The position numbers and the translations under genes were made by a program. This document shows positions 48,610 through 60,126 of a stretch of 64,000 nucleotides of DNA, piece by piece. Positions within the stretch are counted from its first letter, which is position 1; each line of letters starts with the position of its first letter. The DNA is taken from assembly GCA_035610365.1 (NCBI GenBank), contig CM069436.1, positions 10,158,937 through 10,222,936 of the forward strand. Reading direction: 5' to 3'. The stretch comes from Aquatica leii. Its lineage: Eukaryota; Arthropoda; Insecta; Coleoptera; Lampyridae. The notes under the pieces were generated by a model. That model saw only the letters and a program-made list of their open reading frames with translations. It had not been told where the DNA came from and searched no databases.

Positions 48610-50314
48610 TTTATAATTTTATATTTTTCCATAGTAACAAAAATGTCAAATTTTAAACGCTCGATAGTTTTTAGAAACATACAATTATACGTAAATTTTA
48701 TTATGGAACATTAGAAAAAAAAATTGTAATTATAAATTAATTTAGATACAAATTGCGCACATAAAATATTAAAATATTACATAAAAAAAACGTGAAAAAC
48801 CTCATTGTAAAACGATTAACTAACAAGGACTATGTAGTGCGCTTCTTTATTGGGGTTATTACACCTAGAGTAGTGCAAGTAGCTTATGCTAAAGATATAC
48901 TAGGGTTAACAGCAGTTACAAATACCTTTCTACCCTGTTGCACATAAACTGAAACTAGGTGGATAACATCATATGCAAAATGTCGAGTTCTACGACACGA
49001 GTTTTGCTCGAGAATACAAATGCTTCATTGAAAATCAACATTTCCATTCTAACGCGTAATTACCCATTGAATAATTCTTGAAATCATTGCTATTTGCAAA
49101 AATCTTAAAATATTCATAGAAATGTTATCTTTAATCAACGCTTTTAAAATATTTGCTTCATTTAATGCCATTTTAAGTACTCAACATTTTATGCCACCCT
49201 AAAGAAGGCGACACTTTTTTGCATCTATTCATGAAATCTCAAGTGAAATTGCTTACATTTTTATTTAAATCTTTTTAAAACATAATTTTTTCAAAAGAAT
49301 TTTAACAAATACTTTAGATTAAAAAAAATTGTATGTATAAAACTGTCATTATAGTTATATACAATTCTCCAAAAAAATAAAAAATAAATAATGCATGTAA
49401 TTTTATAACACCCTGTTGCGTTTAAAATTTTATATTTAACTTATTTGTTACCAAATTTTTTTAAAGATTTATTAAAATGTACTGCTCAAATTTGTAATAA
49501 AGTTGAGCTTTCGCTTCAAGCTCAATCGGACAGATATTAAATTTTAAATTGTATACACAATAGAATGTTGTAAAGCTATCTATTCAAAGGCACAGTTGTA
49601 GTTTTCTAAAGAATGTAATTTATTTAACGTATATTTACTACAATCTTGCAATCGATTTTGCTGAAATAGTTTTTTGTAGACTTCGTTAAATCTGCTATTC
49701 GTTATTCTCTAGTAAAGACGTAACTCAATGTTATATTATAAAATGTTTAATCTGATAAAGTTTTACAAATTTAATAAAGCGCAATGTTAAAATAACATTT
49801 AAAAAAATATAATTTGTTTTGCAAATAATCAATTAATTTAAAAATTTTTTAACAATTCATTACTTAAAGGTTTTAATCTTTGAATTTTTACTGAAGCCAC
49901 TAAGTACGTTTAGATTTCCAAACGTTTTTTATTAAATTGTTTAAAAATAATTTATAAAAATTTTCTAAAAACACTTGCTTTAATCAATAGATTTATTTTA
50001 TACGTGTATTTTAAATATTGCTATGGCATATATATATTCCATGGCAATATATTGCTACACAGAATTGAAGATATTTACAATTATTCGATAAAATTTAGTT
50101 TGACGTGTAATATGAATAGCGAGGGTAACATAAACCGCGTAACAATGATAGTGTTTGTTACAATGAATATTCATGTCTAATTAATTACATATTTGTAAAC
50201 TCGAATTTTGTAATAAATTGTGTTAGAAATAGAATTTCTACATAAATTAAACAGTTGTGATGCGCAAAAAAAAAATAAATAACCTAAATTGAGTTTGAAC
50301 TGTGAAATATTGTT
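48610..50314. other. AT-rich non-coding
   Basis: No family recognised. The segment 48830-49030 is less AT-rich, unassigned. Confidence 0.45.
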
Positions 50315-50404
50315 CCGCGACTTTTAAATCACAAAGTTTTTTTTGCACTAAAATAAGTAATGAAACAATGACAATTAAGAAGCTTTGTGATTTAGAAGTC
50401 GCGG
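50315..50404. repeat. 22-bp inverted repeat with 46-bp loop
   Basis: CCGCGACTTTTAAATCACAA at 50315 is answered by its complement ending at 50404, with 21 of 22 positions pairing (CCGCGACTTYTAAATCACAAAG). The right arm lies inside the start of the ORF at 50368. Confidence 0.9.
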
Positions 50405-50526
50405 ATTTTAAAAGAGAATTAAAAAACCATAGATTCAAATTGGAAATTAGTGGTTTTAAACTATTAAAAATAAATCACGAAGAATTGCAAACAGGTATTT
50501 TAAATTTAAAAAAAACAAAATATTGA
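50368..50526 (+). CDS. Small ORF, SAP-like N-terminus, unknown
   Basis: A 52-residue frame beginning MTIKKLCDLEVADFKRELKN. The LxVxDFKRELK...GxK spacing resembles the first helix of a SAP domain, as found at the start of some retroelement Gag-like proteins. Lys-rich open sequence follows, with stops, to about 51000. No other evidence for expression; it may be a Gag remnant or chance. Confidence 0.25.
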   Translation: MTIKKLCDLEVADFKRELKNHRFKLEISGFKLLKINHEELQTGILNLKKTKY

Positions 50527-51118
50527 ATAGAAGTAGAACATAAATTAGATAAAAATCATAGAAGAAAAACTAGAGCAAAAGTTGGAAAAAAAAATAATGA
50601 ACTATAAGAAAAATACTACACATAAATTTTGATGAAAAAGGTCATTAATTTACATATCACAAGCAGTTTGAAGCCACAGCTATAGCTAATAGTTAAAATA
50701 ATGCACAAAAGACGACGTCTTTAATAGTGGTCTTATGTGGAAAAGTAATATTGTAAACTGTTTCTAACCGCAAGAAGAAGCAAAGGTTTTAAGCAAAAAA
50801 AAACAACAATAATCATAACAAAACTAAAAGTTGAGGAATTAAAAGAAAGATCAAAAGAACGCATAAGCAACAAATACATCAAAAAAACAGAATGAGACAA
50901 AAAAGTAACTTAATGGTGTATGAACAAAAGATTGAAAAAATGCTAGCTAAGAAAGAGAAAATTACAATCAGATGTAGAGTGAAAACTAAAAAATTCAAAA
51001 CAAAAAAATGTTTTAGAAGTTGGGGTTTGGACTACAACAAAATGTAATGTAAAGGCAATCTCATCTCATCTGACTACGTTTTCTTATTGTGTTTGTAATT
51101 TTGTGATTTAATTTTATC
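50527..51118. other. Lys/Asn-coding A-rich stretch, no gene
   Basis: A-rich with many stops. The last 80 bases lead into copia gag, but no primer-binding site or LTR is certain. Confidence 0.45.
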
Positions 51119-53103
51119 ATGAGTGATACAAATTCCACAAATCTTTTACCGACACTGAAATTGAAGGGAAGAGAAAACTACCAAGAATGGAAGTTTCAGG
51201 TTAAAAAATACTAACTTTAGACGGGTCATGGTTTACAATTCAAGCATATCCTGAATCAGATAAAACAACCCAAGACCAGCGCATCAGACAAAATGAAAAA
51301 GCCTTGGCAAAGATAAATTTCTGCGTCGACAGGTGTGTTTTTCCAATAGTAATTTCCTCGACAAATGCAAAAGATGCTTGAAATGCACTTCAAAAGGCAT
51401 ATATGAAAACAAGGGCTTGTGCAATCGCCTAAAAATATTGCGACAACCATGTACAATTAAACTTTTAGATTTTAAATCTATGGACGACTATGTTAACGAA
51501 TGCGCAAACTTGTCACAACAACTGACGGTTATGAATAAATCCTTGGACGACGAATTTTTAGCTGTAATAATGCTTTCCGGTTTAAGTGATAAATACGACC
51601 ATATGGTTATGGCACTTGAAAATTCGTCACAAACAATTTCAAGTGATCTAATTAAACAAAAGTTACTGCAAGATGACAAATATACTAACCTTAAGGCACA
51701 AGCACAAAGTTCTGCCTTATTATCTACAGGAACAAAGAAGCCCTGGTGTAGTTATTGCAAGAGAACTTCCCATTGAAAATTTAAATGTAAAAAACTTGCA
51801 TCAAAAGGCTCTTTTACCTCGAAGGATTCAAAAAACATTTAAGGTAAGCCTTCACAGAAACCTTAGAAGAAGGCCTTATTGGCTTTGTCTTCGACGAGGA
51901 CTACAACTGATTCCAGTTTGTAGTACATAGATAATGGTTGTTGCAACCGTATGTATAACAACAAAAACATTCTTTCAAATATCAGTACAAAAAATAAAAG
52001 GCAAAATATTTACACTGCCAACAACAGTGAGCTAAAATGCAGTGCCACTGGTGATGTAACTGACAGATAGTGATATAAAAATTTCTGATGTCATGCATGT
52101 TGAAAATCTGTCAGCAAACTTGCTTTCCGTTGGAGCGATTGTTGAAAAATAATTAAGCGTAGTTTTGGACCAATCAGGATGTCGTATCGTAGACCAACAA
52201 TATGTACAGGTTGAGAGATAGTAGCAACGGAAACAAATATAGAACGGATTTATGTTTTGAACACCAGACCTAAAGTCGCCCATCTAGCTCAAAATTTTCA
52301 AAGTGCCGACCTTTGGCACAAAACACTAGGACACTTGAATCCCTTTAGCATAAACCTGCTAAAAAATCGTCTTGCTACAGGGATTCAATTTGTATCTACT
52401 AAACAACCAAAAAAGTGTGTGTCCTGTATTCTCGGGAAACAATGCAGAAAGTCATTTCCTCCAACTAAGGGAAAAATCGCTAAAAATCTTCTGGATTTGC
52501 TGCACACAGATCTTATGAGGCCATTCCAAGTAAAATCATGGAGTGAAGCAAGATATATCTTTACTCTTATAGATGATCATCAAGAAAAGTTTTTGCATAC
52601 TTTTTAAAATCCAAGGACACAGTTCCAGATGTATTTTTAGAATTTAAACTATTGGTAGAAAATCAGTGTGAGCAAAAAATAAAGGCAATACGATCAGATA
52701 ACGGATTGCAATATTGCAACAAAAGATTTACCGATATATTAAAAAACAGCGGAATACAGTACCATCTCACAGTGCCCTACAATCCAGAAAATAACTCGGT
52801 TGCTAAAAGATATAATCGGTCAATTCTGGAAAAGATGCGTACAATGCTTCAAGACGCTAATTGTGATCAACGTATGTGAGCAGAAGCCGCCAACACAGCA
52901 GTTAACCTAATCAACAGATCGCCTTCTAAAAAAATCCCAGGGCAAACTCTTGAAGAAAGATGGACTGGGGAGAAGGTCGACCTATCAAACTTAAGGATTT
53001 TTGGTTTTCCTGCTTATGCTCACATTCCGGCAGAAAAACGCATAAAGTTAGACCTTAAAAGCAAAAAATACATTTTTGTTGGATATGAACATTCAAAACC
53101 TTA
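51119..53103 (+). pseudogene. Copia Gag and integrase, broken
   Basis: Gag begins MSDTNSTNLLPTLKLKGREN, is frameshifted near 51210 and again near 51370, then reads LLDFKSMDDYVNE and IMLSGLSDKYDHMV, ending in a CX2CX4HX4C knuckle (CSYCKRTSH, 51748 onward) where one codon is now TGA (51774-51776). The protease motif region (about 51930) is degenerate. Pre-integrase: ADLWHKTLGHLN ... CVSCILGKQCR. Integrase core: LLHTDLMRPF and IRSDNGLQY are kept, but the third position reads NNSVAKRYNRS where Glu is expected, so the catalytic Glu is lost. A stop is at 52605 and a TGA at 52877. Confidence 0.88.
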
Positions 53104-53287
53104 GGGTAAGTCCGGGAGAAATGGCTCACCTTTTATAAATTCAACATACTGACCATGCTAAATTAAAAGAGAATAACAATTACACGGTATATGTATGCTT
53201 ATTTATTTATGAAACTAAAAGTGTAATACACATGCGTAAATAAAAAGTCAAATACAAGATATTCCATAAAATTTAAAACAATATAAT

Positions 53288-53344
53288 GAGTCATCTCACC
53301 CGATGTGTACGGGTTAGATGACTCTTACTACTGGGTTAGATGAC
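53288..53344. promoter_or_regulatory. Subterminal repeats, left side of pogo element
   Basis: Three copies of GAGTCATCTMACCC or its complement at 53288-53301, 53311-53324 and 53333-53344 (partial). Position and repetition suggest transposase binding sites; inference only. Confidence 0.6.
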
Positions 53345-53352
53345 ATATCTAA

Positions 53353-55068
53353 TTAACGTTTTTTTCCTAATACTTTCCCACATCTATCATACAAATTTTC
53401 ATATTTTGAGCAATTCTCATGGAACCAAAAGGAACAATGCGTACATTTAATCCAATCCTTTTTATTCAAAGTAACTGTGCACATCTCTCCGCAACCCGCA
53501 CATTTGGAATCATCTTCTTCTTCTATGTCGTCACTATTGTCATTAAGTTCCATTGCACTGCCGGAATCTTCGGAAGAAGAAGATAAATCAACGCTTTTCT
53601 TTGCAGTTTTGTGAATTTTCCGTTTTATAACTTGTTTCATTTCTTTCACTTTTTTAATATTTTTGTTTTTGTTCTTCCCTTCCCCTGTCTTACGCTTGTT
53701 TATATTTTCAAGAATTGTCAAAATTTCAGCCAACTGCTTAGATCGTTTTTTTGCTTGTTAAATCCCAGATGTAGATGGAAGTAGAGAAATTTCATCTAAC
53801 AGTTTGGAAGTAGTATTCTTTGTGACTATGGTTACTGTAGATGTCGACGTAGAGACCGGATCTATGAGACTGGCAGATGGCTGGTGTTGGTCATTTACAT
53901 TTACATTTTTAGGTTGGGTTAATGTAGGGTTTGGAATTGCAATGTCAGATGTCACTAAACTCTCAAGGAAAGCATAATCGGGAATAGCAGTCGGGTTAAA
54001 GGGATAAATTCCACATGCTTTAAAGCATCATCCACGCCTCTGATAGTAATTTTCCAAATGTTAGGCGACTAATTTTCTTTGTCAAATTTATTCTTATAAA
54101 GGCATTACAAGAGTTATGAAATGAGATTTGAGGGATTTAAAATAAGATCGATCTAGAGGTTGGAGGAATTGTGTCGTGTGACTGGGTAGACATAGTAGGA
54201 TTAGGACCATTATGCTCTGTTATTCTAACATTTCGATGGAATTACAATGACAAGAATGTCCATTTAGAATAAGAAGAACTTTGCCGAGTGGTTTCCGAGA
54301 AACAAAGTGAGTTCGCAACCAGCCGAAAAATATATATGTGTTTATATAGGCGGATTTTTCATTTATATACACTTTTGCTCCGGGCGGCATGTCCATCTCA
54401 AATTCTTGCTTTTTATACTTCCCCTTGAATATACAGCAAGGCGGAAGAAAATTACTCTCGGCATTGCAACAACCTATTGCCGTGACAGTTTCACCTTTCT
54501 CTGAAGAAGTCACAGCAGCTACATTCTTCGACCCTTTTTCGGCTATAACGGAGGTCGGTTTGTTGTTTACCTGCAACCCCGTTTCATCTATATTGAAGAT
54601 ACGGCCTGGTTTGTCCATTAGTTCATTTTCCAAAATAACCTTTTCAAGAACTAGGAAATAATCCTAAACTTCTTTTCTATTCATACCCTGACTTCTTGCT
54701 AATAAAACCCCTTTTGATTTTCTAATACTCAAAGTTAGATGCTTCCTCAAAAAGCTTTGAAGCCAATCGAAACCAGCCAGGCCTGTTTGCTGATCGAAGG
54801 TATGTTTAATATTCAACTTTTTAGCTAAGCGGAACGCCATTTGTCTAACTGAATTCCTGGTAGGTGCAAAACCGCCTTTTTGTATTTTTTTTATTTTGAG
54901 TTCGTTTTCTTCAACAAGAACACTTGTTGGACTTAATGATAATTTCTTAAAGTTATTAGTTCTCAACCTTCTTCCTTGATTTCTTACAGCATTCACTCCT
55001 GCTTGAAGTTGTTCCTCAGTCCAAGAAGCCCGGTCACAATTTCCTTTCTTCTTATAGACCGTAGGCAT
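53353..55068 (-). pseudogene. pogo transposase with C-terminal PHD-type finger
   Basis: Start MPTVYKKKGNCDRASWTEEQ at 55068. The N-terminal part is a CENP-B-like DNA-binding region (SVRQMAFRLAKKLNI, GFDWLQSFLRKH). The DDE core has FNIDETGLQV (about 54590), then LILNGHSCH (about 54260) where Asp is expected, so the second catalytic Asp is Asn. TTQFLQPLDRSYFKSL (about 54170-54125) follows. The C-terminus has an acidic Ser-rich stretch, then CAGCGEM ... CTHCSFWFHENC, a PHD-like Cys4-His-Cys3 pattern (about 53500-53390). Lesions: in-frame TAG 54664, TAA 54220, TAA 53758, and a frameshift near 54080. Confidence 0.88.
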
Positions 55069-55145
55069 AACTAAAAAATAAATCAATTTGAATTAGGAAC
55101 GAAAATAATAAAACATATACTAGCTTATCTCTCCCAAAAACATTC

Positions 55146-55392
55146 GAGTCATCTAACCCAAAACTTCCGGGTGAGATGATCAAATAATAAAAGTCTAATT
55201 AAAAAATTACTTACTGTGGCAGAAATTTAAAGATACACCGAAAAATAAAACGTTAATATTTCCACTCACTTTGCTTAAATAAACAACAAAAATTGCAAGG
55301 CCGGTAAAGAAACACGTGCTCGTTCGTAAGCAACGACCGAATTGAATGAAAGTGTTACATGACCGCAAACATCTAGATGAGTCGTCTCACCC
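55146..55392. promoter_or_regulatory. Subterminal repeats, right side of pogo element
   Basis: Copies of the same motif at 55146-55159, 55169-55181 (GGGTGAGATGATC) and 55379-55392 (GAGTCGTCTCACCC). Confidence 0.6.
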
Positions 55393-55421
55393 CGTGGGCC
55401 ATCTCTCCCGTATTTACCCTA

Positions 55422-55825
55422 TAGACTTTTTGATCTATTAACTCAAAACGTTATAACGGCTTGTAGTGTAATCTTCCTGGAAGAAGACATGTTTGAAACT
55501 CCTCCTGCTATCAATCCAGTCGCGTCCAAAATAGAAAATAACTCCACAGATATTGTGGTTTAAACAATATTGCAACAAGATGAATTGGAGAATACTGAAA
55601 ACATTACTGATAGAGAAGACTTGACTCCAAATCGACGTCAAAACCAACGTTCAGTTAGTTCCGAAACCTCTAATGAAGAAGATGAGAGCACTGAATACCA
55701 GCCAACTTCGGACGAAGACGATCATGTCACACCAACAAATGAGACACGGAGGTATCCCAAACGGACACGTAAGTCTACTATTCACCTTAATTTTGTCACA
55801 TATTTATGTACAGAAGGAGAACCTT
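55422..55825 (+). pseudogene. Copia polyprotein continuation after pogo
   Basis: Resumes with RLFDLLTQNVITAC, the stretch that follows the integrase C-terminus in copia, then FLEEDMFETP and an acidic linker (ETSNEEDESTEYQPTSDEDD) ending YPKRTRKS. A stop lies near 55561-55563. RT is missing. Confidence 0.85.
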
Positions 55826-56227
55826 CTAAGAAAAGCTATTTTTGTTCTTCTTTCATTTGTCAGCACATACCTTTGCGAAACTGAATTTTCTTCGTATAAA
55901 TCGAAGTATCGAAATCGTTTGGATGCAGAACTTGATATAAGTTTTCAACTTTCTTCTATAAAATCGAACATTAAAGAAATTTGCCCAAATAAGTCTTAAT
56001 ATCACACATCACACTAATATACCAGCACTTTTGTAACAATTAAAAATAAAGTTCGTTCTTAAAAATTGTTTTTATTAATTTTACATAAAATTTACCTATT
56101 TTCTTAAAATTAAAAGTTTTGATAACGTTTATTTAGTTAATTAATTAGTTATAGTTATATACTAAGCTCCACCAAACTAACTTTAATTTGTAAGGGCTCC
56201 ACGCCTAAAAAAGTTTGAGAAACGCTG
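55826..56227 (+). mobile_element. hAT 3' end with C-terminal dimerisation motif
   Basis: The frame to 55999 reads SFVSTYLCETEFSSYKSKYR and NRLDAELD, the hAT C-terminal dimerisation region, with the conserved Glu. The element ends AGTTTGAGAAACGCTG (56212-56227), the complement of a hAT terminus CAGCGTTTCTCAAACT. The family differs from the hAT at 35054. The left part is absent; it abuts copia. Confidence 0.8.
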
Positions 56228-56635
56228 TTGTAGACAAAAGCACCTTGCACCTCACTTTTTTCGTCAACCGGTTACAGTAAAGCGTATTTTATTTAGTTTT
56301 TGAAAAACACGATCGCAAAATCTAAACTACTTGTCCAAACAATGTTGCATAAAAGACAGTTTTTAGCTACATAAAATTTTTTCAATGATAAGAAAATGTA
56401 CGAATTTAATATTACTTATTTAAATTCCTTGTGAATAGGAATTTCTTCACAATTATATACGTTTTAATTTTTTTGCTCGGAGTTCAAATTTTTTTATAAA
56501 ATAAAAGTGGCCTAAGATACTCCTCATAATATCAGTTATTTTTTAGTAAAAGTCTCATCAAAATCGTCTAGTCATTTCTGAGATTATCCAGAAAAAACAC
56601 AAAAATTTTAAAAATTGTTTTCTGATTATAAGCGA
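56228..56635. other. Non-coding spacer
   Basis: Nothing recognised. Confidence 0.5.
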
Positions 56636-56953
56636 CTTTCGGCTTAGACCGCGTCGTAGTTAAACACCCAGACTTAGGCTTGGTCCTAGTCTCTTTTTGA
56701 AAGCTAAAAGAAGAAGTAGAACCCAAACAAACTGTCGTTTTGCAAAACTTGCAGCTTGCATCTTCAGAGTGGTAAATGTCACTGAAGGAAAAAGTGTAAG
56801 TGACAATATTTATACCAATAGCGATGAACGTGATTAACGGACCTATCTTTCCGTTACCGCTTGACTGACTTCGTTATTACTCGGAGTAAGTGTTTGTGTC
56901 CTTTCCAAGAAGGTTGATCTTTGTCTTAGAGGATATAATACTGGTAGCCAAGA

Positions 56954-57193
56954 TTAAAGTCTTAAACCGTCTTCTTGGTTCATATTACATGGATGTTTTT
57001 TTATTTTCACAGCTTTGCGAATTAGTCTGGGAAAGTAGAAAGGAGTTCTAGTCAACACTTTAGTTTGGTCAAAGTTCAGCGTGTTTCCTTGGTTCCACAC
57101 GTGTTCTGTCACTGCTGATTTAGTAACTCTGCGGTGTTTGCAGTCAGCTATATGTTCTTTTACTCTAACTTCAATAGAGCGTCCCGTCTGTCA
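56954..57193 (-). pseudogene. PLE GIY-YIG C-terminal fragment, family D
   Basis: Reads QTGRSIEVRVKEHIADCKHR, then SAVTEHVWNQGNTLNF and FPRLIRKAVKIKKHP, ending NQEDGLRL and a stop at 56954. This is the last half of a PLE nuclease domain and its tail; the GVY...YIG part and all RT are missing. The frame itself has no break. Confidence 0.85.
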
Positions 57194-57246
57194 TATATAA
57201 CTTGATATCGTCACTTATACTTTTTCCTTCAGTGACATTTACCACT

Positions 57247-57278
57247 CTGAAGATGCAAGCTGCAATGTTTTGCGAAAC
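57247..57278 (+). ncRNA. Hammerhead-like core in PLE family D end
   Basis: CTGAAGA (57247-57253), a GCAA/TTGC stem (57255-57258 with 57270-57273), then GAAAC (57274-57278). An inverted, slightly mutated copy lies at about 56745-56776. Confidence 0.42.
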
Positions 57279-57427
57279 CTCAATTTGTTTGGGTTTACGA
57301 ACGACAATACGGCAAAGGCCAAGTTCTACTTCTTGTTTTGGCTCTCAAGGAGAGACTAAGACCAAGCCTAAGTCTAGGTGTTTAACTACGACGTGGTCTA
57401 GCTAAAAGACTTTTACAGCCGAAAGCT

Positions 57428-59599
57428 CAAGGATGTTTGGTATTTTGGGTATTAAAGAAATCGAAAAGTAAAAAGTGTGTCATTAACATCTAAAAAGAAT
57501 GTTAAAAATGAAATATCTAAATTAAAACAATACGTAGACAATCGTCATTTTTTGATTTTAAATTACTTTAAAAAAAGCATAAATAAAAGCACCAAAAAAA
57601 GTACATTCGGTTACAAGTGAGTTTAAATAACAAGGCTTAATTTGTTTAATAATTAAGTTTAATTTTTTTTCTAAAAGCAATAATAATATTAGTGTTTGTT
57701 TTTATAAATAACATTGCATTTATTTTATTCAAATTAAAAATAAAATTAAATAGTTTTTTTAAACATCACGGATAATGTTCTGTTTAATAAACATTACAGA
57801 AAACCAAAGATAGAATAAGACAAAAAGGAAAAAGTCGTTGAGTTTGGAGATAAACTTGTTGCAGCCATACCCTTTTACCTCGTCGTTTTTATAGTTGATT
57901 CTGGGGTAAGATTATTTGTGTTGTAACCGTTTTACAATATGTTTAACATAGATTCATTTTTGTTCTATACATTTTTTGTACAATTGTAGATTAAAAAAAT
58001 AATTTTAAAAAACAACATACATAACAATAAAAAATGTATATAAATTTCTATTCTGTGGCCTAACACAAAATGTTTGTGCCCAAAAGCTTGTACATTTTTA
58101 AAAGCGTTCAATATTGCAAATGTAAATTCAATACTCAATAAATGTTTAACTGAATTTTAAATAAACTTTCACTTTTGTGCAACTGGTACGCAGTTGTACA
58201 TTTTGCCCGTCCATCACGAAAGAAAAATAAAAAGCTAAGCTTAAACCTATATATTTTCTCGGCAAAAAACGTATTAATAAAGTACAGAATTTTTTTGTTC
58301 AACCCTAGCAGTTGTCTGTAAAGAATAAATATCGTACGTGTCTTAAAATTTAACACCCTCTCTTGTCTCATTTGGTTCGGGTAGAAAATTATTTGGGTTT
58401 CTGCCATAAAATTTTATCGCCGTTTTCTATGGTAGGCGTGTTCATGTCGTTGAGTTACCTTTATACGTTAAACAAAACCAACGAGTAATAATAAAAAATT
58501 TAAAAAAAACAAAAAAATAGATTAAAAATATTATAAAATTTAAAACGACTCAGATAAAAAAATTGTGTTACGAAACAATACATTTTCCTTAATGACAATA
58601 ACAAAACGGTATTTGAATTCTGTCTCTTAGCTAATTATTGACAGCGTTTTATTAAGTTTATTATGCAATCGCCATTGTCATAACTTGTCCCTTTTTTAAG
58701 CAAATACTAATTTTAGTATCGATTTTGTCCTTTGTTCTTGTTATTTCCTAAATTAATTTTTCTAAAAGTCCTTGTTGTTGACATTTAAGAAGCTTAATCG
58801 CGTTACTGTTTTAGTTAAATTATTTTAATGATTAATTTGCGTTTTATCGAGCAAAAAAATAATTAAATTAATGTCACAACGTCAGTAAATCAACTAAAAA
58901 TATAACTAAAAGCTTTTTGGATTTACCAATCAACTTTAATATTTTATTTTACTGACCTATATACAGCGGTAAATTAGTTTCTGGAAAAACACAAATAATA
59001 ATTCATGGTTTTTATTAACACCAAATGAAATTTTTATAATTTTTTTGGTATAATATACTGTTAATGTTGTTATTTTTGTTATACTTAACGCTAAATATTG
59101 TTAGTTAGCTTAAAAAAAAGGTATAATAAAGTATAAGTGAATTATTAAGGTCTTTAAAACGAGTGATTTTTTGAGCACGAAGGGTGAATAGTTACATACT
59201 TCCAAAATCAATAATTAAAAATCGATACGAATATTGAAGTAAAATTTAAAATAAATGATGTAGGTTTATTTTGAGTAAAGTATTTGTTATATATTACAGT
59301 AAAAATATTAAAATAAGCATAGTGAATGTAGAATTTCAAATTTAATGCAGATAATTTGTTTTAAGAAGACAACTTGAGAAAATACAAAATAATAATGATA
59401 ATGGTATTAATAATAAATGGTTATTATTTAAGAAATAAATGTTTGTCACTTTTTGTTTGCCTATTGAAAATAAACAATAAATTACTAAAAATGCTCGTTA
59501 TAATTCATTGGATACGTTTTCTTTCGATTCTGCACTTACAAAAGCTCTTTAGATTCGTTTTCCAATTCCATAATTTTACATACTTTAGACTAAATTTTA
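57428..59599. other. AT-rich non-coding
   Basis: No gene family; the short frames at 58135 (minus) and 59374 lack any domain. Confidence 0.5.
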
Positions 59600-59770
59600 T
59601 TAGAAATGTATGAATCAGAAGTGTACACTCGTTTGGAAAAAAATAGAGACCGACTTTTTCTGACGGATAGAAGTTTAATGGTGTAAACAAGGTTTGATCA
59701 GGTATCGATTTCTGTAACCGAAAACATTTAAATAAAAACATAATTTTATTAAAAATATTATTTGTCAATA
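59600..59770 (-). repeat. Unclassified dispersed repeat (pair with 21030-21220)
   Basis: Inverted relative to 21030-21220; see that entry for shared blocks. Confidence 0.5.
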
Positions 59771-59784
59771 ATGTAAAACCATAA

Positions 59785-59905
59785 CATATAGTAGGCGGCA
59801 GCTCAACGCTTCGGAGAGTGAGTCGTAGGTAGTTCTCGATGTGCTGATTTTAACATAATTAAAAGAGCGTCAAAACGTTGAAAATATACGTTACAGATCT
59901 CTTTT
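59785..59905 (-). repeat. Unclassified dispersed repeat, copy
   Basis: On the minus strand it shows ATCTGTAACGTATATTTT, GACGCTCTTTTAATTA and CTACGACTCACT...GAGCTGCCGCC, matching 16800-16980 and 43060-43240. It lies next to the repeat at 59600-59770, so the two may belong to one element. Confidence 0.5.
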
Positions 59906-60126
59906 ATATCTGTCTAACACTGAAAATAAACACAAATCTAACAACGAATAGCAAAAAAAGCTAAAAACGACTAAAATCCAGCAAATAGATAACAACTAAG
60001 TGTTTCTCAAAAAATATTTTAGTAATATAGTTAATAATACAGGTTCTTCAGATTAAGCAACATCTCGTACATATAAGAAATCAATCGACTTACCATTACA
60101 TTCAAATAAATTCACATAGGTCACAA

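Larger units (their letters stand above)
53104..55419 (-). mobile_element. pogo/Tigger-like DNA transposon, complete ends
   Basis: Ends GGGTAAGTCCGGGAGAAATG and (complement of right) GGGTAAATACGGGAGAGATG are inverted repeats, with TA outside each (53102-53103 and 55420-55421). Cutting out the element and one TA rejoins the copia frame. Length is 2316 bp. Near both ends is a repeated 14-bp motif GAGTCATCTMACCC. One minus-strand transposase gene. Confidence 0.93.
51119..55825 (+). mobile_element. Ty1/copia element split by a pogo insertion
   Basis: Gag, protease region and integrase occupy 51119-53103. After the pogo element, the frame resumes at 55422 and runs into the acidic linker before the RT, ending near 55825 where a hAT 3' end begins. 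RT and RNase H are absent, and no LTR is identified. Confidence 0.9.
56636..57427 (-). mobile_element. Penelope-like element family D, short copy with inverted ends
   Basis: The arms 56636-56802 and 57211-57427 are inverted repeats (CACTTACACTTTTTCCTTCA side inward). Between them is only the nuclease end of the ORF. Each arm has a CTGAAGA ... GCAA/TTGC ... AAAC motif. Confidence 0.82.

Noticed and set aside
54307-54661. Plus-strand ORFs inside the pogo element
   Set aside because: Antisense to the DDE core, which is clearly the coding strand.
57202-57405. Plus-strand ORF in the PLE family D arm
   Set aside because: Lies in the non-coding inverted end; the opposite arm does not keep the frame.
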